Below are positions 1 through 6,097 of a DNA stretch of 9,188 bases, piece after piece. Position 1 is the first letter of the stretch; every line of letters begins with the position of its first letter. A program made the position numbers and the translations under genes. The notes beneath the pieces are model-generated. The model searched no databases and was not told the origin of the DNA. It saw only the letters and a list, made by a program, of their open reading frames with translations. The stretch comes from an uncultured bacterium (GTDB lineage Bacteria > Bdellovibrionota_C > UBA2361 > CAKMMH01): the NCBI GenBank assembly GCA_927798255.1, contig CAKMMH010000061.1:1-9188 (forward strand), in the 5' to 3' direction.

Positions 1-326
1 GCTCCCCCTTACGTAAATACAAACAAGGCAGATTATTTCTTTTTATAACTTTCACATTTTTTTTATTATTTGTAACATTCTTTAGAAATGATTTTAAATC
101 ACCAATTAACTCAACATACGAATCTTTTAAAAGAAGAAAACTTTACCTAAAAATCAATTCATTATTTTTTATTTTTATATTTGAATATACAAGAGCAAAA
201 CTGTCGTTTAAAGATGATTTTGAGTGATACTCATCTTTAATAGTATCCATATTATAATCAGAATAACTTATATTTGTTGTTATGAAAAATAGAGACAAAA
301 TCCCCTATTGTCATAAATTTTTTCAT
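1..326 (-). pseudogene. Interrupted secreted-protein gene, 5' part, runs off the left edge
   Basis: Read on the minus strand from ATG 326-324. The first codons give MKKFMTIG and then, in that frame, a short tail ending at TGA (22 codons). If one G is dropped from the GGGG run (plus-strand cccc, 302-305), the frame instead continues as ILSLFFITTNISYS-DYNMDT, a textbook Sec signal peptide: two lysines, a hydrophobic core, then polar residues. That second frame stays open to a TAA at 145-143. After the stop, the same frame is open for 47 more codons to the window edge with protein-like composition (for example DSYVELIGDLKSFLKNV). A GGGGA stretch about 9 bases before the ATG could serve as ribosome binding site. 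The function is not recognised, and the rest of the gene lies outside the window. I infer a decaying gene; base-calling errors or recoding are alternatives. The coding nature is judged from composition only. Confidence 0.55.
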
Positions 327-477
327 ACCTATTTCCCCAACGAGTGGAAATATCGATATGAAAAGAAAAATTCTTTAATTTTGAAAAAATATATAAAAAA
401 TCTAATAATATAAATATATTACAAAGTTATAAGAAGATACTCAAAAATCACTTTTATTATGTCTTAAACTTTATTAT

Positions 478-483
478 TATATT
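478..483 (+). promoter_or_regulatory. Possible -10 box for tatD (leaderless)
   Basis: TATATT lies 6 bases upstream of the tatD ATG, which would put the transcription start at or next to the A of the ATG. No convincing -35 hexamer is seen 16-18 bases upstream, and the surroundings are almost pure A/T, so this match could be chance. Confidence 0.25.
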
Positions 484-489
484 TAAATT

Positions 490-1287
490 ATGAATGGATA
501 TAATTTTTTAATAGATACACATACTCACATAGATGGTAAAGATTTTGATGAAGACAGAGATGATGTTATCAAACGTGCCATAACATCAAATATTAAATAT
601 ATGATAAATGTTGGAGGTACAGATATCTTAGAAGGTTCTAAAAGAGCAGTTAAACTTTCTAAAGAATATGACAATATCTTTGCTACAGCTGGACAACATC
701 CTCAAGATGCAGACACTCATTTAGATATTGATACGCTCTATAAGCTTGCAAACGAACCCAATGTTGTTGCAATTGGAGAAACAGGACTTGACTTTTACAA
801 AGATTGGTCAGATTTTGATAAGCAAAAAGAACTATTAAAGACGCATATTGAAATTGCAAAAAGTGTTAATAAACCTCTTATAATCCACTCAAGAAACTCA
901 GGAAAAGATGCTGTAAAAATATTAAAAGAGTGTAATGCTAGCAAAGTCGGTGGAGTTTTTCATTGTTTTTCAGAATCACTTGAAATTTATAATGAAATTG
1001 AAAAATTAAATTTTATTGTTTCATTTACAGGAGTTATTACATTTAAAAATGCAAATAAAGTAAGAGAAACAGTTAAAAAAATTCCTCTTTCAAATATTAT
1101 GGTTGAAACAGATGCTCCTTATATGACACCAGAACCTTTTAGAGGTACGCGTTGCGAACCAGCATATACACTTTATACGGCAAAAATGCTCGCTCAAATT
1201 AAAGAATGTTCTTTAGAAGAAGTTATGAATATAACAACCAGCAATGCAGTAAGATTGTTTAAATTAGAAGATAAGATTAATAAATAA
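490..1287 (+). CDS. tatD: TatD-family metal-dependent hydrolase (DNase)
   Basis: 265-residue TatD-type TIM-barrel amidohydrolase, expected to be a cytosolic metal-dependent 3'-5' DNase/exonuclease with roles in DNA repair or turnover. Metal ligands of the family are all visible: HTH (H11, H13) right after the first beta strand FLIDT, E97 in AIGETGLDF, H133 in LIIHSRN, H158 in VFHCFSE, and D208 in VETDAPY. The family tail EPFRGTRCEPAY (residues 215-226) and the closing SNAVRLF helix are present. Length is normal for the family (about 255-265). An in-frame TAA sits one codon upstream of ATG 490, so this is the first possible start. No Shine-Dalgarno sequence precedes it; a TATATT hexamer at 478-483 sits 6 bases before the ATG, so the mRNA may be leaderless. 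The gene stands alone, divergent from the broken gene to its left and convergent with the rsm22-like gene. Family assignment is secure; the exact substrate is not. Confidence 0.95.
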   Translation: MNGYNFLIDTHTHIDGKDFDEDRDDVIKRAITSNIKYMINVGGTDILEGSKRAVKLSKEYDNIFATAGQHPQDADTHLDIDTLYKLANEPNVVAIGETGLDFYKDWSDFDKQKELLKTHIEIAKSVNKPLIIHSRNSGKDAVKILKECNASKVGGVFHCFSESLEIYNEIEKLNFIVSFTGVITFKNANKVRETVKKIPLSNIMVETDAPYMTPEPFRGTRCEPAYTLYTAKMLAQIKECSLEEVMNITTSNAVRLFKLEDKINK

Positions 1288-1289
1288 AA

Positions 1290-1400
1290 TCTAGTTTCAG
1301 GGAACAGGTAGTAAGAAACAGGATTCGAGTATCAGAGAAACACTGATTAATGCAAAATTGTACAGGATACTTGGTCGTTGCTAACTTGCAGAACCACTAA
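1290..1400. repeat. GC-elevated, hairpin-bearing CAG/TCAG-word intergenic element
   Basis: The 116-bp gap between convergent tatD and the rsm22-like gene is much richer in G/C than the surrounding intergenic DNA. It repeats short words: GTTTCAGG, ACAGGTAG, AACAGG, TATCAG, CACTGAT, TACAGG. Inverted pairs are visible: AGTATC (about 1329-1334) with GATACT (about 1366-1371), and inside it ATCAG with CTGAT separated by 7 bases. The style and words (TTTCAG, CAGGTAG, TATCAGA) recur in the convergent gap at 6909-7170. There is no clear hairpin-plus-T-run terminator here. It resembles REP/BIME-type palindromic intergenic elements that sit between convergent genes; that interpretation is inference. Confidence 0.45.
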
Positions 1401-1403
1401 TAT

Positions 1404-2456
1404 CTACTCCCCTATTTCATCTTTATTAATTTCATCAAAAAACTTTAGCTTCTTTAATCTTTTATTTTCCTTGAGCTTATTTTTGGAAACAGTTACTTCT
1501 TTAAAACAATCTTTTCCACAAAGGTTTAACACAAGTCCCCTATTTGTTTCCTTTGGAATATTAACGATTCTACAAAAATTATCATTTACATTTTTAAAAT
1601 TTTCATTCTTATAAAGAATTATACTTGAATATTTGATTTTATGCTTATTAAATCCTGTAATTTCATCAAATTGCCTTACAAGTTTTGAGTTCAATCCTAA
1701 AATTTCACCATGACACCAATCATTTTCTGAATTTATCATTTGACATTTATCTAAATGAAAACATGGATATAAAATACTAAATTTATATTTTTCTAATATT
1801 TTATCTCTAAACATCATAAGCCTTCTTGCTAAATCTTTTAACGCAGGCTCAAGAATTATCAAAATGCCATTACTATCTAAAAGAAAATTTATATCCTCAA
1901 AAAGCTTATTTAACTCTTCATTAGTTAATTCATTAATTGCATTTAGTAAAGTTATAACATCATACTTTTTCTTTCTAACATCATTAATATTACTAGTTAT
2001 TAATACATCATTTTCTGCATACCCTTTAAGTAGCTTTTTTCCTAAATTTAACATAGGTAAAGATTTATCAAATAAAGTAAAACTTAAATTAACATTTAAA
2101 TTTTTAAAATAATCACTTGCAGCAATTGCCCCTGTTGCAGGCCCACAGCCATAATCAAGTAAATTAATATGATTTTTTTCTTTGAATAAATCTTTTGAAA
2201 TTTTTGAAAATAAAAAAGAAATTTTATAAAAATTTATTGGTAAATAATAAAGAGCATAAGCATTTACGACATCATTCTCCTGCATTTGAGATATAATTTT
2301 ATCTTTTTTATTCTCAACATAATAACTCGATAATTCTTTTATAATTTTTGAATATTTTACAAGGTACTTTTTAGCTATATCACCACTTATAAATTGTTTC
2401 TTAGGCTCATCTTCCCTAAAGACAGTATTTACAATAACTGATTCTAATTTTTCCAT
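1404..2456 (-). CDS. Rsm22/METTL17-type methyltransferase-like protein, ribosomal small-subunit associated
   Basis: 350-residue class I SAM-dependent methyltransferase-like protein of the Rsm22 family, whose mitochondrial members (yeast Rsm22, human METTL17) act in small-subunit assembly. An N-terminal helical part (about 20-90) precedes the Rossmann fold. Motif I is LLDYGCGPATGA (99-110), followed by the acidic strand end FTLFDKS (126-132), the NAINEL motif (172-177) and the ILEPA strand (201-205). Cysteines C232 and C238 (PCFHLDKC), C248 (DWCHGE) and C313 or C317 (LCGKDC) match the C-x5-C-x7-9-C ... C pattern that binds a [4Fe-4S] cluster in this family. The C-terminus is lysine-rich (324-338), suiting rRNA contact. 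It is the last gene of the alr-yggT cluster, 23 bp after yggT, with no strong ribosome binding site. Whether it methylates anything is unknown; many family members may act mainly as assembly factors. Confidence 0.85.
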   Translation of the reverse strand: MEKLESVIVNTVFREDEPKKQFISGDIAKKYLVKYSKIIKELSSYYVENKKDKIISQMQENDVVNAYALYYLPINFYKISFLFSKISKDLFKEKNHINLLDYGCGPATGAIAASDYFKNLNVNLSFTLFDKSLPMLNLGKKLLKGYAENDVLITSNINDVRKKKYDVITLLNAINELTNEELNKLFEDINFLLDSNGILIILEPALKDLARRLMMFRDKILEKYKFSILYPCFHLDKCQMINSENDWCHGEILGLNSKLVRQFDEITGFNKHKIKYSSIILYKNENFKNVNDNFCRIVNIPKETNRGLVLNLCGKDCFKEVTVSKNKLKENKRLKKLKFFDEINKDEIGE

Positions 2457-2479
2457 ACTAGCAAATAATACACATCACA

Positions 2480-2779
2480 TTAATTTTTTAAATATGCTGC
2501 ATAATCAAAAAGAGAAGCGACAACAAAGGCCTGAATAAAAATAATTAAAATAAAAGCAATAACAAAAGCTAAATCAAAACCACTATATTTTGGCATGAAT
2601 TTTCTAATAGGAGCCAAAATCTTATCAACAATTGTATTAACCATCTGGACACCCTGATTATACCTTATTTGTGGAAACCATGAAAAAACTGCAGCCAAAA
2701 TTAATAGTATTTCAAATAAGTTTAAAACTACATTCAAAATCGAAGCTATGGCGTTCATAAAATTTGCTAATAAAATCAT
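2480..2779 (-). CDS. yggT: YggT family integral membrane protein
   Basis: 99-residue YggT-family inner-membrane protein with two hydrophobic segments (about 10-35 and 67-92). Between them is the family signature: FSWFPQ (32-37), then DKILAPIRKFMP (52-63) and the GFDLAF turn (67-72) entering the second helix. The family is widespread next to cell division, proline/alanine metabolism or pyrroline reductase genes and in cyanobacteria-like lineages; its molecular job is poorly defined, with links to osmotic tolerance and chloroplast/cyanobacterial division or cytochrome assembly. Start choice: a GTG at 2788 is in frame three codons earlier, but AAAGGTGA overlaps it and is ideally spaced (5-6 bases) for ATG 2779, so I use ATG. 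The gene lies 20 bp after the secreted-protein gene and 23 bp before the rsm22-like gene, so it is almost certainly co-transcribed with both. Confidence 0.9.
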   Translation of the reverse strand: MILLANFMNAIASILNVVLNLFEILLILAAVFSWFPQIRYNQGVQMVNTIVDKILAPIRKFMPKYSGFDLAFVIAFILIIFIQAFVVASLFDYAAYLKN

Positions 2780-2795
2780 AAAAATCACCTTTTAA
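2780..2795 (-). promoter_or_regulatory. Shine-Dalgarno site that fixes the yggT start
   Basis: On the minus strand AAAAGGTGA is followed by five T's and the ATG at 2779. The AGG core would sit directly against a GTG start at 2788, leaving no room for the ribosome spacer, so the ATG is the supported start. Confidence 0.7.
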
Positions 2796-2799
2796 AAAT

Positions 2800-3852
2800 T
2801 TACTCTAATCTATTATTAACTTCTTTTGTTTGCGTCATATAAGCATTATTAAAAACTTTTACATTCAAGATAACATTATAACAAGCACCAGGATTAATAT
2901 TTACAAGATATTTTTGATTATTTTTATAAACCATGAAACTAAGTGGTAAATCTACATTATTTTTCTTTATCCAAAAATAATTTGTAAAATCAGAAACTCT
3001 TCTCTTTCCACTTTCATACCTCATATCATATAAAAACTTCAGACCACCAACAATATTTTCATCATCATGAATTTGCGCTATTTTATTATCAGTAGGTACA
3101 TATTCAAGGCTAGTCTTTGGATCTTTTCCATCACTCAAATCATAAGGTATCTCAGGTGATGAAACAATATCGGTATTTAATATTTTTAAATCAATGCGTC
3201 CTTTATATATAGAACCTGTCGAAAATGTTGCCTCTGTACCTCCTGTAAAATTTACATTAATCTTATCTATTACATATCCGGTATCAACTAAATTTATTTC
3301 TTTTGCTAATTTCGTTTCTGGATTAGCTCGAGGACAAATCATAAATGTACGTGTATCAAAACGAGTTTCTTGCTGAGGAACAAAAATCACCACATCAGAT
3401 TTATTATTTGATTTTAACCAAAATCGATTATTACCTTGAAATGTCAAAACATCTTTATATGAATCATTTCTTGTAACAATATATGTTATGCGATCTTCCT
3501 TAAAATGAAGCTTAAAATCTTCTAAGATAAAATCACCAAATTTTCTAAACTTATTAGGTTTAAAATATAGTGTAAAATCTTGTATTGTTGATTTTAATTT
3601 TCTTATAGGAGAACCTTGCCATACATTTTTAGCACTTAGATCATCTGATTTTATAAATTCATTTTTTTGATATAAACCATCACTAAATTTATTAACAGAA
3701 AATCGTGAAGATTCATAAATATTTTGTAAAATTTTTGAGTTTATTTCATCTGGCATTGAAATAAACTCTTTAGGTTCATATGCAAAAACATAAGAACAAG
3801 TAACAAATAAGAAAACTGTAAGAAAAAATAATTTTAATGTAAGATTTTTCAT
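2800..3852 (-). CDS. Secreted protein of unknown function, 350 residues, in the alr operon
   Basis: I do not recognise a family. A clear Sec signal peptide covers about residues 1-24 (MKNLTLK, hydrophobic core LFFLTVFLFV, cleavage after YVFA). It lacks a lipobox, since C19 is not in the right context, so the product should be periplasmic or outer-membrane associated rather than a lipoprotein. The mature part is mixed charged/aromatic and looks beta-rich: repeated alternating stretches such as FTLYFKP, FKLHFKEDRITYIV, RFWLKSN, INVNFTGG and YLVNIN. There is no transmembrane helix after the signal, no repeats and no obvious catalytic motif. Only two or three cysteines are present. The start is supported by AGAGGA six bases before the ATG. 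It lies 27 bp after alr and 20 bp before yggT, so it is transcribed with them. Context hints at an envelope role, but nothing in the sequence specifies it. Confidence 0.8.
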   Translation of the reverse strand: MKNLTLKLFFLTVFLFVTCSYVFAYEPKEFISMPDEINSKILQNIYESSRFSVNKFSDGLYQKNEFIKSDDLSAKNVWQGSPIRKLKSTIQDFTLYFKPNKFRKFGDFILEDFKLHFKEDRITYIVTRNDSYKDVLTFQGNNRFWLKSNNKSDVVIFVPQQETRFDTRTFMICPRANPETKLAKEINLVDTGYVIDKINVNFTGGTEATFSTGSIYKGRIDLKILNTDIVSSPEIPYDLSDGKDPKTSLEYVPTDNKIAQIHDDENIVGGLKFLYDMRYESGKRRVSDFTNYFWIKKNNVDLPLSFMVYKNNQKYLVNINPGACYNVILNVKVFNNAYMTQTKEVNNRLE

Positions 3853-3879
3853 TATTATCCTCTTCTTATATTCTTATAT

Positions 3880-5070
3880 TTACGTAACATTATATCTTCT
3901 AGGAATTCTTGAATTTAAAGATACTAAAATGTCCCTCGGATCTGTACCAATCAAATTAGCTATTTCGTTTACTGTTATTTCATTATTGCCTTGTTTTCCT
4001 ATAAGAATAACCTCATCGTCGTTATACCCTTCGCCATTTGGACCAATATTTACCATACATTGGTCCATGCATATATTACCAACAATTGGACATTTCTTTC
4101 CTCTAATAATTACACTGGCCTTATTAGATAAAAGTCTTGAAAAACCATCACCATAACCAATTGGAATCGTCACGACACGTGTTTGCTCTGGAGTTATATA
4201 AGTATGACCATAACTTATACCCGTATTAGCTCTTACAACCTTAAAATACACTATTTTTGATTTTAATGATAAAGCTACTTTAATATTCAAATTTTTAAAT
4301 ACATTTTCATCAGGGTTAATTCCATATAAGATTGCTCCCGGGCGTACCATATCTAAATAAGAATCTTCAAAATTTAAAATCGCACCTGAATTTGCAATAT
4401 GTCTTATAGGATATGGTAAGGAATGTTTATCATAAAAAGTTAAAACTTCTAAAAATCTTTCTAATTGAAGTTTCGTTAATTCACTGTCAGTTTCTGATTT
4501 TGCAAAATGAGAGAAAATACCTACTACTTCACAGTTTTTAGTCTCTAGAGATTTATTTAATAGCTTTTCTGCTGAATAGTAATGAGGGCCTATTCTTTCC
4601 ATACCGGTATCAATTTTTAGATGTACTCTAGCTTTTTTACCTAAAAGCCCGGCTACCTCATTAATTGCATCAAGTTTATCAACAGAAGAAGCTGTGATAT
4701 CAATATCATGCTCAATAAAATTCTCAATTTGCGATGGCACAAAGCCACCTAACATCAAAATTGGCTTAGTAATACCATTATTCCTTAGAGCTATTGCTTC
4801 TTCTAAAAACGCTGTTCCAAAAAAATCAACTCCCACTGCTTGAAGAAACAAAGAAGTATATAACAATCCATGACCATAAGCATTTGCTTTTACAATGGCC
4901 ATAACTTTCTTATTTTTAACCTTTTCTTTAATAAATAAGAAATTTTCAGCGATATTTTTTAAATCAACATCTATATAACTTAACCTATATTTATAATCTT
5001 CTATTTCTTGACCAAGTCTAATATGTTTGTTATCAATATCATTTAAGATTTTCTCGTAATTATATTTCAT
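3880..5070 (-). CDS. alr: Alanine racemase (PLP-dependent)
   Basis: 396-residue alanine racemase, interconverting L- and D-alanine for peptidoglycan, in the cytosol as a dimer. The N-terminal TIM barrel has the PLP lysine K61 in AIVKANAYGHG, K152 in HLKIDTGM (the position carboxylated in the Geobacillus enzyme), R159 in MERIG, and the PLP-phosphate region HIANSGA (224-230) with RPGAILYG (243-250). The C-terminal beta domain carries the second catalytic base Y287 in ISYGHTY, the ICMDQCMV signature (333-340) and the terminal SRIPRRY. Both catalytic residues are shifted by 22 relative to Geobacillus Alr (K39, Y265), so the enzyme is normal apart from a 22-residue N-terminal extension (MKYNYEKILNDID...). 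No later ATG precedes the barrel, so the extension is real unless a non-ATG start is used. It is the first gene of a four-gene minus cluster. The ribosome site is weak (AAGAG) and abuts a 15-bp tandem repeat. Confidence 0.97.
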   Translation of the reverse strand: MKYNYEKILNDIDNKHIRLGQEIEDYKYRLSYIDVDLKNIAENFLFIKEKVKNKKVMAIVKANAYGHGLLYTSLFLQAVGVDFFGTAFLEEAIALRNNGITKPILMLGGFVPSQIENFIEHDIDITASSVDKLDAINEVAGLLGKKARVHLKIDTGMERIGPHYYSAEKLLNKSLETKNCEVVGIFSHFAKSETDSELTKLQLERFLEVLTFYDKHSLPYPIRHIANSGAILNFEDSYLDMVRPGAILYGINPDENVFKNLNIKVALSLKSKIVYFKVVRANTGISYGHTYITPEQTRVVTIPIGYGDGFSRLLSNKASVIIRGKKCPIVGNICMDQCMVNIGPNGEGYNDDEVILIGKQGNNEITVNEIANLIGTDPRDILVSLNSRIPRRYNVT

Positions 5071-5078
5071 TTTCTAAC

Positions 5079-5108
5079 TCTTAAAAATTTGCATCTTAAA
5101 AATTTGCA
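5079..5108. repeat. Perfect 15-bp tandem direct repeat upstream of alr
   Basis: The 15-mer tcttaaaaatttgca occurs twice back to back, at 5079-5093 and 5094-5108, ending 8 bases before the alr start codon. On the alr strand each copy reads TGCAAATTTTTAAGA, and the proximal copy supplies the AAGAG that is the only candidate ribosome binding site. It could be a recent slippage duplication or a tandem operator site in the 5' UTR. Confidence 0.85.
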
Positions 5109-5222
5109 ATGTAATAATTTCTATTTTTTACTATAATAATTCTTTTTAAAATATTAAGTAGTACATTATATGTAGTTATTATATAATAAAATGTGTGTAA
5201 TTTCGATAGAATAATTTAAAGT

Positions 5223-5228
5223 TATAAT
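5223..5228 (+). promoter_or_regulatory. Consensus -10 box close to the membrane-protein start
   Basis: TATAAT, a perfect -10 consensus, ends 10 bases before ATG 5239. TTTCGA sits 16 bases upstream as a poor -35. Transcription would start 3-5 bases before the ATG, leaving no space for a Shine-Dalgarno sequence, and none is present (ACCGACC precedes the ATG). The gap also holds AT-only inverted repeats (TACAT-tat-ATGTA at 5162-5174 and a 14-bp palindrome at 5176-5189), which may be chance in such DNA. Confidence 0.4.
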
Positions 5229-5238
5229 AGTACCGACC

Positions 5239-6045
5239 ATGAATAAATTTATATTATTAATATTTACTCATATTTTTTATCCATTCAATACTTTTATAGA
5301 TGTTAAGTATAAATTTTATAAAATACTCTCAATATTAATTTTTATAATAATTACATATTATTTAAAATTTTTCATTTTTAAGATAAATCTTTTAAGAAAA
5401 TCTTATGCTTCTTTTACAGATAGAATTAAAGATTTTTTTCCCATTCTTGCTACTATTTTCCTATCTATTGCAGCGCTTTTAGCATTACAGTATATAAAAG
5501 AGGTCTATGGCGATATATCTCTAATACTTTCAATATGTTATATAATTTTAACGCTCCTATCCTATCTTAAAATTAAATACATCAGCGTTAAAAATAGAAA
5601 TGTTATGCTTTACGCATTACTATTATTTTGTGAATATTTCTTAGTTACTTTAATACCTTTTGATTTTAACACACAAGGCAAAAATGAACTTCTTACTTTA
5701 TATTTTAGCTTTACAGGCTCACTTGTCTCTTTAAAATTGCTAGACAATATAATTATTAAAAAAATACCTTCTGACTACGCTGTGAAAATCTTTAAAAACA
5801 AAACTATACATATTTTTTCTATTATACTTATTTTATTATGTCTATACCCTATAACCTTAAGTATCTTAGCTACAACATTTTTTCATAACAGAAACTTAAT
5901 ACTAGTTCCTTTTATAATAATAATTTACTTATCACTACTTAAAAAGTTTTTCTCAGCAAAATCAATTAAATATATAAAATCCATAAGAGTCTTAATCTTA
6001 ATATTTCCTCTTATTATGTTATATATAACAAAATTATTCTTTTAA
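5239..6045 (+). CDS. Polytopic membrane protein of unknown function
   Basis: 268 residues, dominated by Ile, Leu, Phe and Tyr, with about eight hydrophobic segments (roughly 28-48, 66-86, 92-110, 122-140, 150-167, 190-210, 219-235, 249-266). Short lysine-rich loops (KNRN near 118, KKIPSDY near 174-180, KSIKYIKS near 241-248) suggest cytosolic turns. I see no conserved acidic or histidine pair inside the helices and no transporter or enzyme signature, so no function is proposed. The in-frame ATG at 5239 is the first codon after a consensus -10 box with almost no leader. It precedes the secreted TPR gene by 52 bp on the same strand, but that gap holds its own promoter candidate, so co-transcription is possible rather than certain. 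It is divergent from the alr cluster. Base composition matches the neighbours. Confidence 0.8.
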   Translation: MNKFILLIFTHIFYPFNTFIDVKYKFYKILSILIFIIITYYLKFFIFKINLLRKSYASFTDRIKDFFPILATIFLSIAALLALQYIKEVYGDISLILSICYIILTLLSYLKIKYISVKNRNVMLYALLLFCEYFLVTLIPFDFNTQGKNELLTLYFSFTGSLVSLKLLDNIIIKKIPSDYAVKIFKNKTIHIFSIILILLCLYPITLSILATTFFHNRNLILVPFIIIIYLSLLKKFFSAKSIKYIKSIRVLILIFPLIMLYITKLFF

Positions 6046-6060
6046 ACTTAAACTCCTAGC

Positions 6061-6089
6061 TTTTCAAAAAAGCAACTAAATGCTATATT
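6061..6089 (+). promoter_or_regulatory. Candidate sigma70-type promoter for the TPR gene
   Basis: TTTTCA (6061-6066, four of six matches to the -35 consensus) is followed after 17 bases by TATATT (6084-6089), with an extended TG one base upstream. The start point would fall at about 6096-6097, right before ATG 6098. This overlaps the earlier in-frame ATG at 6080, arguing that 6080 is promoter rather than coding. Confidence 0.4.
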
Positions 6090-6097
6090 CTGAGGCT

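Noticed and set aside
1319..1335. TTCGAGT sequence resembling a tRNA T-loop
   Set aside because: The flanking bases do not form a T-arm stem, and no acceptor, D-arm or anticodon arm can be drawn around it.
1378..1614. Plus-strand ORF of 78 codons antisense to the rsm22-like gene
   Set aside because: It is a low-complexity Ser/Phe/Leu shadow of a well-supported gene on the other strand, with no ribosome site.
1864..2112. Plus-strand ORF antisense to the methyltransferase region
   Set aside because: Shadow frame inside conserved SAM-binding coding sequence; composition typical of antisense AT-rich DNA.
3194..3376. Plus-strand ORF of 60 codons inside the secreted-protein gene
   Set aside because: Antisense to a gene with a signal peptide and a good ribosome site; no recognisable product.
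3929..4156. Plus-strand ORF of 75 codons inside alr
   Set aside because: Antisense to the conserved C-terminal domain of alanine racemase.
5176..5189. 14-bp AT-only palindrome in the alr divergent gap
   Set aside because: Only A/T bases; such palindromes are expected by chance in this composition, so it is mentioned but not called as an operator.
6080..6097. Upstream in-frame ATG for the TPR gene
   Set aside because: It would add MLYSEA before a perfect signal peptide and overlaps the best -10 box; ATG 6098 is preferred.
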